Source of the DNA: Pectobacterium polonicum
GTDB taxonomy: Bacteria; Pseudomonadota; Gammaproteobacteria; Enterobacterales; Enterobacteriaceae
Length of the DNA stretch: 64,000 bases
NCBI RefSeq assembly: GCF_005497185.1
Contig: NZ_RJTN01000001.1
Span: forward strand, 1-64,000
Direction: 5' to 3'
This document shows, piece by piece, positions 29,211 through 38,298 of the stretch (position 1 is the stretch's first letter; each line of letters begins with the position of its first letter). The notes under the pieces were generated by a model that ran no database searches, was not told the DNA's origin, and saw only the letters and a program-made list of their open reading frames with translations. Made by a program: the position numbers and the translations under genes.

Positions 29211-31364
29211 ATGAAACAGTTAAAAATTGCGGCGAATGCAGCGGTTGCCACCCGTTTAATCACAACGCGCGAGATTGTCGCGTTGAGTCAGACCGACTTC
29301 ACTGATGTGGCGGCGGTCGTGGTTTCTATTGAGGAAGCCCGTAGCGGCATTCTGTCTATATTGCAGCACACCGGTTTTAGCATTCCGGCATTTGTCGAAG
29401 AGCCTGATGAAGATAAAGAGTTAGATGTTCTGCCTGCGGGCAGCGAATGGCTGATTCTCGATGACGAAGGCGAGCACGCGAACGTGCTGGAGCGTGCAGC
29501 GAAAGCCTATCAGGATGCGCTACTGCCGCCGTTTTTCGATACGCTGACGAAGTACGTCAACATGAAAAACACGACGTTTGCCTGTCCGGGGCATCAGGGC
29601 GGCCAGTTCTTCCGCAAGCATCCGGCGGGGCGTCAGTTTTTTGAGTTTTACGGTGAGAACGTTTTTCGTTCGGACATCTGTAACGCGGACGTCAAACTGG
29701 GTGATTTGCTGATCCATGAAGGCGCGGCGAAGAAGGCGCAGAAGCACGCTGCGCGCGTGTTTAACGCCGATAAAACCTATTTCGTGTTGAATGGCACCTC
29801 CTCGGCGAACAAAGTGGTGACAAACGCGCTGCTGGCGCGTGGCGATCTGGTGCTGTTTGACCGTAACAACCATAAATCCAACCATCACGGTGCGCTGATT
29901 CAGGCGGGTGCGACGCCGGTCTATCTGGAAACCGTACGCAATCCGTTCGGTTTTATCGGTGGCGTAGATGCGCACTGTTTTGATGAAGCCTACCTGCGCA
30001 AGCTGATTGCGGAAGTCGCGCCGGAACGCGCCAACGAGGCGCGTCCGTTCCGTCTGGCCGTCATCCAGCTCGGCACCTATGACGGCACGATTTATAACGC
30101 GCGTCAGGTGGTCGATAGCATCGGGCACCTGTGTGACTACATTCTGTTTGACTCCGCCTGGGTCGGATACGAGCAGTTTATCCCGATGATGGAGCAGTGC
30201 TCGCCGCTGTTGCTGGATCTGAATGAAAACGATCCGGGCATTTTCGTGACTCAGTCGGTGCATAAACAGCAGGCTGGCTTCTCCCAGACCTCGCAGATCC
30301 ACAAAAAAGATACCCACATCAAAGGTCAGCGTCGTTTCTGCAACCATAAGCAGCTGAATAACGCCTTTATGTTGCACGCTTCGACCAGTCCGTTCTACCC
30401 GCTGTTCGCCGCGCTAGACGTCAATGCCAAAATGCACGAAGGGGCAAGTGGGCGTCGTATGTGGATGGACTGCGTGAAGCTGGGCATTGAAGCCCGTAAG
30501 CAACTGTTGACGCGCTGTTCGCTCATAAAACCGTTCGTGCCTGTGACGGTGGGCGGGGCGCTCTGGCAGGATCATGATACGGAGACGATCGCGCAGGACG
30601 TGCGTTTCTTCAACTTCGAGCCGGGCGAGAAATGGCACGCCTTTGAAGGCTATGCGGAGGATCAGTATTTTATCGATCCTTGCAAGTTACTGCTGACGAC
30701 GCCGGGTATTGATGCGATTAGCGGTGATTATACCGAATTTGGTATTCCGGCGACGATCCTCGCCAACTATCTGCGCGAGCACGGCATCATCCCTGAAAAA
30801 TGCGACATGAACTCGATTCTGTTCCTGTTAACGCCAGCGGAAGACGCTGCCAAAATGCAGGAGCTGGTGAATGCGCTGGTGCATTTCGAAACGCTGATCG
30901 CCCGCGATGCGCCGCTGAGCGAAGTGCTGCCCAGCCTGTATCAGAAATACAAAGAGCGTTATCGTGGTTACCGACTGCGTCGGCTGTGTCAGGAAATGCA
31001 TGATTTTTACGCTCAGCACAACGTGAAAGATCTGCAAAAAGCGATGTTCCGTAAAACCGAGTTCCCGTCAGTGGTGATGCTGCCACAAGATGCTAATAGA
31101 GAATTTGTGCGCGGGAATATCGAACTGATTCCTATCGACGAAGCGGAAGGGCGTATCGCGGCAGAAGGCGCATTGCCGTATCCACCGGGCGTGCTGTGTG
31201 TGGTGCCGGGTGAAACCTGGGGCGGTGCGGTACAGCGCTATTTTCTAGCGCTGGAAGCGGGAATTAACCTGCTGCCCGGCTTCTCCCCGGAATTGCAGGG
31301 TGTCTATAGCGTCGCGGAAGAAGATGGCAGCAAGCGCCTGTACGGTTACGTGGTAGAACAGTAA
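29211..31364 (+). CDS. speC: Ornithine decarboxylase
   Basis: A 717-residue PLP-dependent decarboxylase (ornithine to putrescine), the first step of polyamine synthesis, cytoplasmic. The sequence is co-linear with E. coli SpeC (711 residues): wing domain (1-105), PLP domain with the GTSSANK and DSAWVGYEQF blocks, Schiff-base lysine K352 (SVHKQQAGFSQ), and a C-terminal domain ending LLPGFSPELQGVYS. Its place next to tRNA-Phe supports speC rather than speF. It has an unusually long 5' region (over 350 bases) that may hold regulation. A terminator follows at 31543. Confidence 0.95.
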   Translation: MKQLKIAANAAVATRLITTREIVALSQTDFTDVAAVVVSIEEARSGILSILQHTGFSIPAFVEEPDEDKELDVLPAGSEWLILDDEGEHANVLERAAKAYQDALLPPFFDTLTKYVNMKNTTFACPGHQGGQFFRKHPAGRQFFEFYGENVFRSDICNADVKLGDLLIHEGAAKKAQKHAARVFNADKTYFVLNGTSSANKVVTNALLARGDLVLFDRNNHKSNHHGALIQAGATPVYLETVRNPFGFIGGVDAHCFDEAYLRKLIAEVAPERANEARPFRLAVIQLGTYDGTIYNARQVVDSIGHLCDYILFDSAWVGYEQFIPMMEQCSPLLLDLNENDPGIFVTQSVHKQQAGFSQTSQIHKKDTHIKGQRRFCNHKQLNNAFMLHASTSPFYPLFAALDVNAKMHEGASGRRMWMDCVKLGIEARKQLLTRCSLIKPFVPVTVGGALWQDHDTETIAQDVRFFNFEPGEKWHAFEGYAEDQYFIDPCKLLLTTPGIDAISGDYTEFGIPATILANYLREHGIIPEKCDMNSILFLLTPAEDAAKMQELVNALVHFETLIARDAPLSEVLPSLYQKYKERYRGYRLRRLCQEMHDFYAQHNVKDLQKAMFRKTEFPSVVMLPQDANREFVRGNIELIPIDEAEGRIAAEGALPYPPGVLCVVPGETWGGAVQRYFLALEAGINLLPGFSPELQGVYSVAEEDGSKRLYGYVVEQ

Positions 31365-31414
31365 TTACACTTATCTTCAGACCGTTGATAAACCTATTTA
31401 CCGAATGAAAACGG

Positions 31415-31513
31415 GAGTAACGGAATAGAAGAGTAAAGCGTTTGCGCCAGGGATGGCGCAATCCGAGCTTACAGGGAGGTACTTGCAGCGTCTTTACGAT
31501 CTATCCGTTACTC
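31415..31513. repeat. Long imperfect inverted repeat with inner hairpin
   Basis: Outer arms GAGTAACGGA (31415-31424) and TCCGTTACTC (31504-31513), second arm pair GTAAAG/CTTTAC, and an inner perfect hairpin TTGCGCCA-GGGA-TGGCGCAA (31442-31461). It looks like a small palindromic intergenic repeat (MITE- or REP-like) between speC and its terminator. Confidence 0.65.
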
Positions 31514-31542
31514 TCGCTCTACGGACTTTGTCAGCAATCTCA

Positions 31543-31574
31543 AACGCAGGCTCGGAAACGAGCCTGCGTTTTTT
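31543..31574 (+). terminator. Terminator between speC and ansP
   Basis: AACGCAGGCTC (31543-31553) with GAGCCTGCGTT (31560-31570) around GGAAAC, followed by Ts. As an A-run precedes it only weakly, it mainly serves speC. Confidence 0.9.
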
Positions 31575-31585
31575 CTATCTTAACC

Positions 31586-33037
31586 TTAACGCAAATCAGA
31601 TTCCTGCTGATTGGCGAGTTTCACCGCTTCACGCTGCTTTTTCAGCCCGCGCCAGCCGATAATCAACATGATCGCCAGCACTGGAACCGTCGCAATCGTC
31701 CAGGTGCCGTTCGGGTAATCAAACGCCATCAATCCCAGCACGCTCACCAGAAAAGCCAGCGTCAGCCATGATGTCACGGGCGCACCGGGCATTCTGAACG
31801 CTACCGGCTTGGCTTTCCCCTGGCGAATCGCTTTACGCAGCTGCATCTGACACAGAATGATGAACGCCCAGGAGCAGATAATGCCGAGCGAGGCGATATT
31901 CAGGACGATTTCGAACACCTGCGATGGCACCACGTAGTTCAGTACCACGCCGATAATGTGGATGCCGACCGTGACCAAAATGCCGGTATAGGGCACGGAC
32001 TGGCCGCTCATTTTCGACAGGAAAGCGGGCGCTGAACCACCCAGCGACAGCGAACGAAGGATGCGTCCCGTCGAGTACAGACCGGAGTTCAGGCTGGACA
32101 GCGCGGCGGACAGCACCACGATATTCATGATCGTGCCGATATAGGGAACGCCCAGCTTGCTGAAGAAGGTCACGAACGGGCTTTGTCCGGCCTGATAGGC
32201 GTTCCACGGCAGCAGGCAGACCAACAGCGCGACCGAGCCGACGTAGAACAGGCCGATACGCCAGATGACGCTATTGACCGCTTTCGGCAGCACCTGCTCT
32301 GGGTTTTTACATTCGCCTGCCGTGGTGCCGATGATCTCAATGCCGGCAAAGGCAAATATCACCCCCTGAACCAGCACCAGCGCAGGCAGAATGCCGTGCG
32401 GGAACAGGCCGCCGTTATCGGTAATCAGATGCAGGCCGGGCGTGTTGCCGTCCAGCGGGCTGCCCGTGCCGAGATAGACCGTGCCGACCACCAGAAAAAT
32501 GGCGATAGCCGCGACCTTAATCAGCGCAAACCAGAACTCCATTTCGGCAAACCACTTCACGCCGATCAAGTTCATCAGCGTGACGATGGACAGCGCACCC
32601 AGTGCAAACAGCCACTGTGGTACATCGGCAAAGGTGCCCCAGTAGTGCATGTAGAGCGCGACGGCGGTGATATCAACAATCCCGGTCATCGCCCAGTTGA
32701 GAAAGTACATCCAGCCTGCGACGTAGGAGGCTTTTTCACCCAGAAACTCACGCGAGTACGACACAAAGCTACCGCTGGTGGGGCGGTGGACAATCAATTC
32801 GCCCAGCGCGCGCAGGATGAAAAAAGAGAAGATGCCGCAAACCAGATAGACCAGCGCCAGGGCTGGCCCAGCCATTTGCAGACGAGCCCCCGCGCCAAGA
32901 AACAGTCCGGTGCCGATGGAACCGCCAATTGCGATCATCTGTACGTGGCGGTTGCCGAGACTTTGGTGGTAACCCTTTTCGTGGAGACGCTGTTTGGCGG
33001 CGTGATGCTCGCTATTGGTTGAGGAATGTTGTGTCAT
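31586..33037 (-). CDS. ansP: L-asparagine permease
   Basis: A 483-residue amino acid/polyamine/organocation-superfamily permease with about 12 transmembrane segments, inner membrane. It is co-linear with E. coli AnsP: GYHKxxGNRxVQMIAIGGxIGTGLFLGAGARLQMAGPALALVYL pattern at residues about 22-65, WMYFLNWAMTGIVDITAVALYMHYWG and the DYPNGT end. The AnsP assignment is by this recall of the sequence; related permeases (AroP, PheP) differ in these blocks. It is convergent with speC. It lies where E. coli has nupG, so this is a local rearrangement. Confidence 0.85.
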   Translation of the reverse strand: MTQHSSTNSEHHAAKQRLHEKGYHQSLGNRHVQMIAIGGSIGTGLFLGAGARLQMAGPALALVYLVCGIFSFFILRALGELIVHRPTSGSFVSYSREFLGEKASYVAGWMYFLNWAMTGIVDITAVALYMHYWGTFADVPQWLFALGALSIVTLMNLIGVKWFAEMEFWFALIKVAAIAIFLVVGTVYLGTGSPLDGNTPGLHLITDNGGLFPHGILPALVLVQGVIFAFAGIEIIGTTAGECKNPEQVLPKAVNSVIWRIGLFYVGSVALLVCLLPWNAYQAGQSPFVTFFSKLGVPYIGTIMNIVVLSAALSSLNSGLYSTGRILRSLSLGGSAPAFLSKMSGQSVPYTGILVTVGIHIIGVVLNYVVPSQVFEIVLNIASLGIICSWAFIILCQMQLRKAIRQGKAKPVAFRMPGAPVTSWLTLAFLVSVLGLMAFDYPNGTWTIATVPVLAIMLIIGWRGLKKQREAVKLANQQESDLR

Positions 33038-33188
33038 TTACTCGGTGTTTTCCTGTCTGTCACGCATCTCTTGGCGACGCGCTCGCTATTATTATTTCTA
33101 ATTCAAATGGTTATGTTTTCGCCTGTGACATTTTTTATGTCGTACATCCCTGTACGCCACCCTTCGGGCCGTTGCTACGCAACGTTGA

Positions 33189-33210
33189 AAAACGCTCCCG
33201 GCGTTTTTTT
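33189..33210. terminator. Terminator-like hairpin between ansP and the SDR gene
   Basis: AACGC and GCGTT around a TCCCG loop, with A-run before and T-run after, so it could act in both directions. The flanking sequence (CCACCCTTCGGGCCGTTGCTACGCAACG) has the look of a repeated intergenic element. Confidence 0.65.
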
Positions 33211-33418
33211 ATAGTGCGCTGAGCGCGGTAAGCCGCATGGCAGAAAACAGCGGCAGCGATGCTACCTTTTCCTGTGTGCTGTGGCAAAAAATGGATAGCA
33301 GGAAAGTGTGTCAGAGCGTGATGGTGTGGGGATTGCGGTGCGTTAGGCGGGGAACACCCTTCATCGCCCCGGTTATGTGATAAAGACCGGGATGGGATGA
33401 AGCGCAAAAGGTGACGAG

Positions 33419-34162
33419 CTACACGCCGATATCCGCACGCGTCGGCCCCTGAAAATGGATGGCGTTGATATGGCAACTGCGCGGCTGGACGAGCACGAAA
33501 CGCATGGTTTCCCATATCGAGCGGGCGTTCAGCAGATGCTCGCCCATTTTTTCTCCGCTAGTGAGGTAGTCATCAAAACCTGTAACCTCAAAATCTGGCG
33601 GGTAAAATCCCGTCACGCGAATATTTTCCTGCGCGACGTGATGTGCAAGATTCTGGCTAAAACCGCTCATGCCGTGCTTGGCGGCGAAGAACGCGGGGTG
33701 GGCGATAGAGTCGTGGAACTGCGGGAGGCCGCAGACGGAAACCATAGCCAGAATATCGGCACCTTGTGAACGACGTAAGCTCGGCAACAGTGCTTTGGTG
33801 AGCAGGATCGAGCCAGTCAGGCCAGAGTTGATGGTGCTGACGATATCCGCATCGGTGTCTTCTTCTCCCAATCCGCCTTCCAACCATTGTGCCGCGCTGA
33901 GTACCAGAATATCGACGGGTGCGCTGTCTTCCAGCAGCTGTGCGGAAAAGGCTTTAACCGAATCAGGACTGGCAATATCGCACTGATAGGCGCGAGCCGT
34001 ACCCCCCTCCTGATGAATGATGTCGACGCTGGTCTGTGCATCAGCCAGTTTGCGGGCGCAAAGATCGACCTTCACGCCTTCGCGAGCCAGCCAGACGGAT
34101 ACCGCTTGTCCGAAGTCGCGGCCACCGCCAGTGACAATCGCGCGCTTACCTTTCAGCATCAT
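33419..34162 (-). CDS. Short-chain dehydrogenase/reductase
   Basis: A 247-residue SDR. The cofactor motif is GGGRDFG (about 10-16), the LSAAQ segment replaces the usual NNAG near residue 87, and the active-site Ser and a tyrosine-lysine pair are not in the classic order: the sequence reads HPAFFAAKHGM, with F-F where Y normally precedes A-x-x-K. The catalytic tyrosine may therefore be missing. The start at 34162 has AAGGGAA upstream (34159 is an alternative). It is in the same direction as the tetR gene 76 bases upstream, so probably one operon. Confidence 0.8.
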   Translation of the reverse strand: MMLKGKRAIVTGGGRDFGQAVSVWLAREGVKVDLCARKLADAQTSVDIIHQEGGTARAYQCDIASPDSVKAFSAQLLEDSAPVDILVLSAAQWLEGGLGEEDTDADIVSTINSGLTGSILLTKALLPSLRRSQGADILAMVSVCGLPQFHDSIAHPAFFAAKHGMSGFSQNLAHHVAQENIRVTGFYPPDFEVTGFDDYLTSGEKMGEHLLNARSIWETMRFVLVQPRSCHINAIHFQGPTRADIGV

Positions 34163-34238
34163 ATGTTCCCTTGGCAACGTGTGTTCTTCCGTTGCTGCGT
34201 ATCCGGTAACAGGGCGGGACGCAGCATAAATGTGTTCG

Positions 34239-34868
34239 TTAGGTTTTCTGTGAAGCTGCCTGTGCGGCGTCTTCTTCCGCCTGCCGTAAAATCGCTTTGG
34301 CGACCCACTGCGTGACATCCTGAATGTTGTCTTCCTCCAGATGCCAGATATCTTTCAGCACCAGGAAAACTTCCGAACCGTAAATGAGCGATAAGGCATA
34401 AATCACCCGCTGTTGTGCTTCCGGCGTGATTTTTCCTTCCAGCGGTTCGGTGGCAATCTTGAGCAGGCGTTTGCGATTGCCGCGCGTCAGCGTATCCGTA
34501 TGGAGGCGATTGGAGCGGCGATCGGCCCATTGTTGAAGTGAAAGATGCAAGGCTGCACGCAGCGCACCTTCATGCTCCAGCATCCTTGGATAAGCAAAAC
34601 GTAGCAGTTCGGCAACGCGTTCACTGGCGTCCGGCTGTGTCGGGTGCCACGCCAGAATCGGGCCAAGACTTTCGCCGACAACGGCAGAAACTAACGCACT
34701 TTGCGTCGGAAAATAGCGGTAGGCCGTCGCGCGTGAAAGCTGAGCCGCAGTGGCAACATCGGTAATGGAAGGGAATATGCCTTGGTCGAACATATTCATA
34801 GCGGTATCGATCAGTAAACGACGGGTTTTCGCCCGTGTTGATGTCAGTTTTTCATCCCGTTCAATCAC
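34239..34868 (-). CDS. TetR-family regulator
   Basis: A 209-residue TetR-type repressor. The helix-turn-helix spans about residues 12-60 (RRLLIDTAMNMFDQGIFPSITDVATAAQLSRATAYRYFPTQ in pattern). The C-terminal ligand domain is helical. It is divergent from the Tm-1-like/PEP-hydrolase gene pair and upstream of an SDR gene on its own strand, a typical local regulator position. Inverted repeats lie in the shared promoter region (35001-35060). The ligand is unknown. Confidence 0.9.
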   Translation of the reverse strand: MIERDEKLTSTRAKTRRLLIDTAMNMFDQGIFPSITDVATAAQLSRATAYRYFPTQSALVSAVVGESLGPILAWHPTQPDASERVAELLRFAYPRMLEHEGALRAALHLSLQQWADRRSNRLHTDTLTRGNRKRLLKIATEPLEGKITPEAQQRVIYALSLIYGSEVFLVLKDIWHLEEDNIQDVTQWVAKAILRQAEEDAAQAASQKT

Positions 34869-35000
34869 ATAGACCTCATTGAATTTTCGGGCCGGACGCT
34901 ATCGGGCAGCACGGCGTTATCGTCTGAACTATAGCAAATTGAGTGATTCTTGTGCCACGTCAAGCTTTCTTACTGTTAGTGTAATGTCATACATAACATT

Positions 35001-35060
35001 TTGAGACTTTCATCTCATTTGGGTATTTAATGATTTGTGTTTTTGATACTCAAGTCTCAA
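35001..35060. promoter_or_regulatory. Inverted repeats in the divergent tetR promoter region
   Basis: TTGAGACTT (35001-35009) and AAGTCTCAA (35052-35060) are exactly complementary. The left site also forms TGAGA-n6-TCTCA. These are candidate operators for the adjacent TetR protein. Confidence 0.5.
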
Positions 35061-35156
35061 TATGGCGACAAATTAATCTTTTCTGTTTTTGTTTTCTTGT
35101 AATTGTCATTTATATCAATCTGTTAATTGTTTCGCTAACGGTGGGAGGGATACCAA

Positions 35157-36365
35157 GTGGGAAGTGAAGTTGGCAGCGTTTATATTGCAAGTACAGCGGA
35201 TACTAAAGGGAAAGAACAGATTTATGTCCGCGATCTGATTGCTGAGACGGGCTTAAAAACCGTCACGGTCGATCTCTCAACGCATTCGCGCATGTCGAAT
35301 GCTACAGATATCAGTGCAGAAACGGTGGCATCTTACCATCCGCAGGGCGCATCGGCGGTGTTTTGCCATGACAGAGGACAGGCGATTAGCGCCATGGCCG
35401 TTGCATTTGAACGCTTCATGCTGTCCCGCGAGGATATTGGCGGTGTGCTTGGTCTTGGCGGTTCCGGTGGAACCGCGTTAATCACTCCCGCTATGCAGGC
35501 CTTACCGATTGGGATGCCGAAACTGATGGTCTCGACCATGGCTTCCGGCGATATTTCCGGCTACATCGGCGCCAGCGATATCAGCATGATGTATTCCGTT
35601 ACCGATGTGGCGGGGCTGAACCGCATTTCTCGTCAGGTTCTCGGTAACGCCGCGCACCAGATCGCTGGTGCGGTGAAGTTTCATATTCAGGAACATTGTG
35701 AAGATAAGCCTGCGATTGGCCTGACCATGTTTGGTGTCACGACGCCCTGTATTCAGGAAGCCAGTAAGTTGCTGGAGGCGGAGTTTGACTGTCTGGTCTT
35801 TCACGCGACGGGCAGCGGCGGCAAAGCGATGGAAAAGCTGGTGGACAGCCGTTTGCTCACTGGCGTACTCGATCTCACGACGACGGAAGTGTGCGATTTA
35901 CTGTTTGATGGCGTGCTGGCCTGCGGGCCGGAACGGTTTGATGCGATAGCGAAAACGCAGGTGCCTTACGTGGCGTCCTGTGGTGCGCTGGACATGGTGA
36001 ATTTTGGCGCCCCCGCCAGCGTGCCGGAGAAGTTCGGGCATCGTTTGTTCTACAACCACAACGCGCAGGTCACTCTGATGCGTACCACGATAGACGAAAA
36101 TATTGCGATGGCGCGCTGGATTGGAGAGAAGCTCAATCGCTGTGAGGGCGAGGTGCGTTTCCTGATCCCAGAAGGCGGTTTCTCCGCGCTGGATGCGCCA
36201 GATCAAGCATTCTGGCACCCAGAAGCGCGTGACGCGTTTATCAACACGCTGGAGAGCATCGTCCAGCAAACGGCAAGACGACAGATTATTCGTCTGCCTT
36301 TCCATATTAACGATCCTTTATTTGCCCACGCGGCTGTCGATGCGTTTCGGGCGTTAGTGAAATAA
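35157..36365 (+). CDS. Tm-1-like ATP-binding (UPF0261) family protein
   Basis: A 402-residue protein of the UPF0261/Tm-1-like family. Glycine-rich [18 protein letters not shown] (about 98-115) and [17 protein letters not shown] (about 215-231) are the conserved nucleotide-binding-type loops of the two Rossmann-like halves. Plant Tm-1 combines this domain with a C-terminal PEP-hydrolase-like TIM barrel; here that second part is the next gene, 15 bases downstream. The start is GTG at 35157 with GGGAGGG upstream. The biochemical role in bacteria is not established to my knowledge. Regulated in all likelihood by the divergent TetR. Confidence 0.85.
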   Translation: MGSEVGSVYIASTADTKGKEQIYVRDLIAETGLKTVTVDLSTHSRMSNATDISAETVASYHPQGASAVFCHDRGQAISAMAVAFERFMLSREDIGGVLGLGGSGGTALITPAMQALPIGMPKLMVSTMASGDISGYIGASDISMMYSVTDVAGLNRISRQVLGNAAHQIAGAVKFHIQEHCEDKPAIGLTMFGVTTPCIQEASKLLEAEFDCLVFHATGSGGKAMEKLVDSRLLTGVLDLTTTEVCDLLFDGVLACGPERFDAIAKTQVPYVASCGALDMVNFGAPASVPEKFGHRLFYNHNAQVTLMRTTIDENIAMARWIGEKLNRCEGEVRFLIPEGGFSALDAPDQAFWHPEARDAFINTLESIVQQTARRQIIRLPFHINDPLFAHAAVDAFRALVK

Positions 36366-36380
36366 GAAGGGAGAAGCATA

Positions 36381-37211
36381 ATGTCAGGCATAAATCGCCA
36401 GGAACTGCTGGCAAAATTCCGGGCAATGATTGCCCGCCGTGAGCCGATTATCGGCGGTGGTGCGGGAACGGGGCTTTCCGCAAAATGTGAAGAAGCGGGC
36501 GGCATCGATCTGATCGTGATCTACAACTCCGGGCGCTATCGCATGGCGGGGAGAGGGTCGCTGGCTGGCCTGTTGGCATACGGCAACGCGAATGAAATCG
36601 TCGTGGATATGGCGAAAGAAGTGCTGCCGGTTGTGAAGCATACGCCAGTATTAGCGGGGGTGAACGGTACCGATCCTTTCTGTCAGTTTGATAAATTTCT
36701 GGATGACCTGAAAGCACTGGGTTTCTCTGGCGTGCAGAACTTCCCAACTGTGGGGCTGATTGACGGTAATTTCCGCGCCAATCTGGAAGAAACCGGTATG
36801 GGATATGCGCTGGAAGTGGACATGATTCGCTTGGCGCACGAAAAAGACATGCTGACTACGCCTTATGTGTTCAGTGCAGAAGATGCGGTCGCGATGACGA
36901 AAGCGGGTGCGGACATTATTGTGCCGCACATGGGGTTAACGACGGGTGGCAACATTGGGGCGGAAACCTCGCTTAATCTGGCGGATTGCGTTCCATTGAT
37001 TAATCACTGGGCGGATGCGGCAAAGGCCGTGCGTAAGGATGTGATTGTGCTGTGCCACGGCGGGCCGATTTCAACGCCGCAGGATGCACAGTTCATTATG
37101 GATCACTGTCCACAGTGTGATGGTTTTTACGGTGCCAGCTCGATGGAGCGGTTACCAACAGAAATAGCGTTAACGGCTACGACACAGCAATTCAAAAAAA
37201 TTAAGCGTTAA
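36381..37211 (+). CDS. PEP hydrolase-like TIM-barrel protein
   Basis: A 276-residue TIM-barrel protein of the phosphoenolpyruvate hydrolase-like family (isocitrate lyase/PEP mutase relatives). Landmarks: [37 protein letters not shown] pattern (about 21-57) and [18 protein letters not shown] (about 178-195). It corresponds to the C-terminal half of plant Tm-1 proteins, so the two adjacent genes are the split version of that fusion. Substrate unproven. The ATG has GGGAG upstream; co-transcription with 35157 is nearly certain from the spacing. Confidence 0.85.
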   Translation: MSGINRQELLAKFRAMIARREPIIGGGAGTGLSAKCEEAGGIDLIVIYNSGRYRMAGRGSLAGLLAYGNANEIVVDMAKEVLPVVKHTPVLAGVNGTDPFCQFDKFLDDLKALGFSGVQNFPTVGLIDGNFRANLEETGMGYALEVDMIRLAHEKDMLTTPYVFSAEDAVAMTKAGADIIVPHMGLTTGGNIGAETSLNLADCVPLINHWADAAKAVRKDVIVLCHGGPISTPQDAQFIMDHCPQCDGFYGASSMERLPTEIALTATTQQFKKIKR

Positions 37212-37290
37212 CACACTTTTTTGGCATATATCCGCTGATGTCCTAAAGCAAGGTTAAAGGTGGGTAAATTTTGTGCCAATATCAGGGATA

Positions 37291-37310
37291 CGGCCAGCGT
37301 AAGCTGGCCG
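37291..37310. terminator. Terminator-like hairpin between convergent genes
   Basis: CGGCCAGC-GTAA-GCTGGCCG is a perfect 8-bp stem with a GNRA-type loop, lying between two convergent genes, but no T-run follows. Confidence 0.5.
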
Positions 37311-37330
37311 ACATTTGATGAGAAAGACGG

Positions 37331-37741
37331 CTAGAACATGCCTTCAAACGGGTTCCAGCTTTTGCTGTCCTGGGTTTCTTTCAGGTAGTAGGCGTAGTTA
37401 GCCGTTGATGCCCACATTAAACTGAGACCGAATCTGACAGCGTTGTCTGTATATTCGGGAAGTGGGATATTGGCAAATACCTCAAGACACGCAAAAACCG
37501 CACCAACGGCAACGGAGATGCCAAATAACGTCAGGTTTTTACGCCAGAGTCCCAGCACAAAGAAATAAATGATGCTGAAAAAGAACGCGATGAAGTTGAA
37601 GTTCAGCAGCATTTTGGTGCCAAATGTTGCATTTTTAAATCCATCCTTGAAGGCTGGCGACTTAGGTCCACCAAACTCATTATAAAACGAGAAACGGGTT
37701 TGCCATTTCTTTGAGTATTGCTTCCCTACGGTGTTTTCCAT
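37331..37741 (-). CDS. DUF2628-like membrane protein
   Basis: A 136-residue inner-membrane protein with three hydrophobic segments (MLLNFNFIAFFFSIIYFFVLG; LTLFGISVAVGAVFACLEVF; VRFGLSLMWASTANYAYYL). The cytoplasmic-looking N-terminus (KKWQTRFSFYNEFGGPKSPAFKDGFK) resembles DUF2628 proteins. The start at 37741 has AAGGGAT upstream; the longer frame is not coding-like. Function unknown. Confidence 0.75.
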   Translation of the reverse strand: MENTVGKQYSKKWQTRFSFYNEFGGPKSPAFKDGFKNATFGTKMLLNFNFIAFFFSIIYFFVLGLWRKNLTLFGISVAVGAVFACLEVFANIPLPEYTDNAVRFGLSLMWASTANYAYYLKETQDSKSWNPFEGMF

Positions 37742-38298
37742 AACCGATCCCTTATTTAGTATTGTGAATAATATTGCTGTAAATAATTTCGGTAGCGATT
37801 TTACTTGCTGGATTTCCTTACCGCCACTCTGGCGTTTTTTTGTAATGTTTTCCTTTAATGATTTTTTTATACCGCATTGTGGCAATTTAATTTGGTTATT
37901 AATAGTTTGCTAATTTTTAGTCATTACTGCCACGTTAATCACATCAGTAGTAGAGCTAGTCGACGATGCGGTTAATTTTACTCGTTGCTATGAGTTCATT
38001 TTCATAATTAATTATTCTTATTTTTTTAATTAATACGGAATGATTTATTGAATTAAGTAAAATTTAATATTGTGCCTGACGCCTGCTTTTACTCGCTTTA
38101 TTCGTGTAATAGCAAGGAATAGGGATGTTTATTGGCGTTAATCGAGCGTTTATTATCGATTTTGATTCCTCTATCGAGCTGATCTGCTGATGTGCAAGTG
38201 GGAAAAGAGGTACTAAATAGCGTTTTAGGTCGCATAGGGAAGAAAGTCATTGTTATACATGCTATTTTTCACAGTGCAGAAACTTCGGAGAAATAGCT
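37742..38298. other. AT-rich intergenic region
   Basis: About 550 bases without a convincing gene or RNA. It holds the promoters for the flanking divergent genes. Nothing else is recognised. Confidence 0.5.

Noticed and set aside
29520..30377. 285-codon antisense frame inside speC
   Set aside because: It is the mirror of a highly biased coding strand; the composition (many H, R, Q) is typical of antisense shadows.
32183..33022. 279-codon plus-strand frame inside ansP
   Set aside because: Antisense to an intact permease gene, rich in Q, R, D and H, no start signal.
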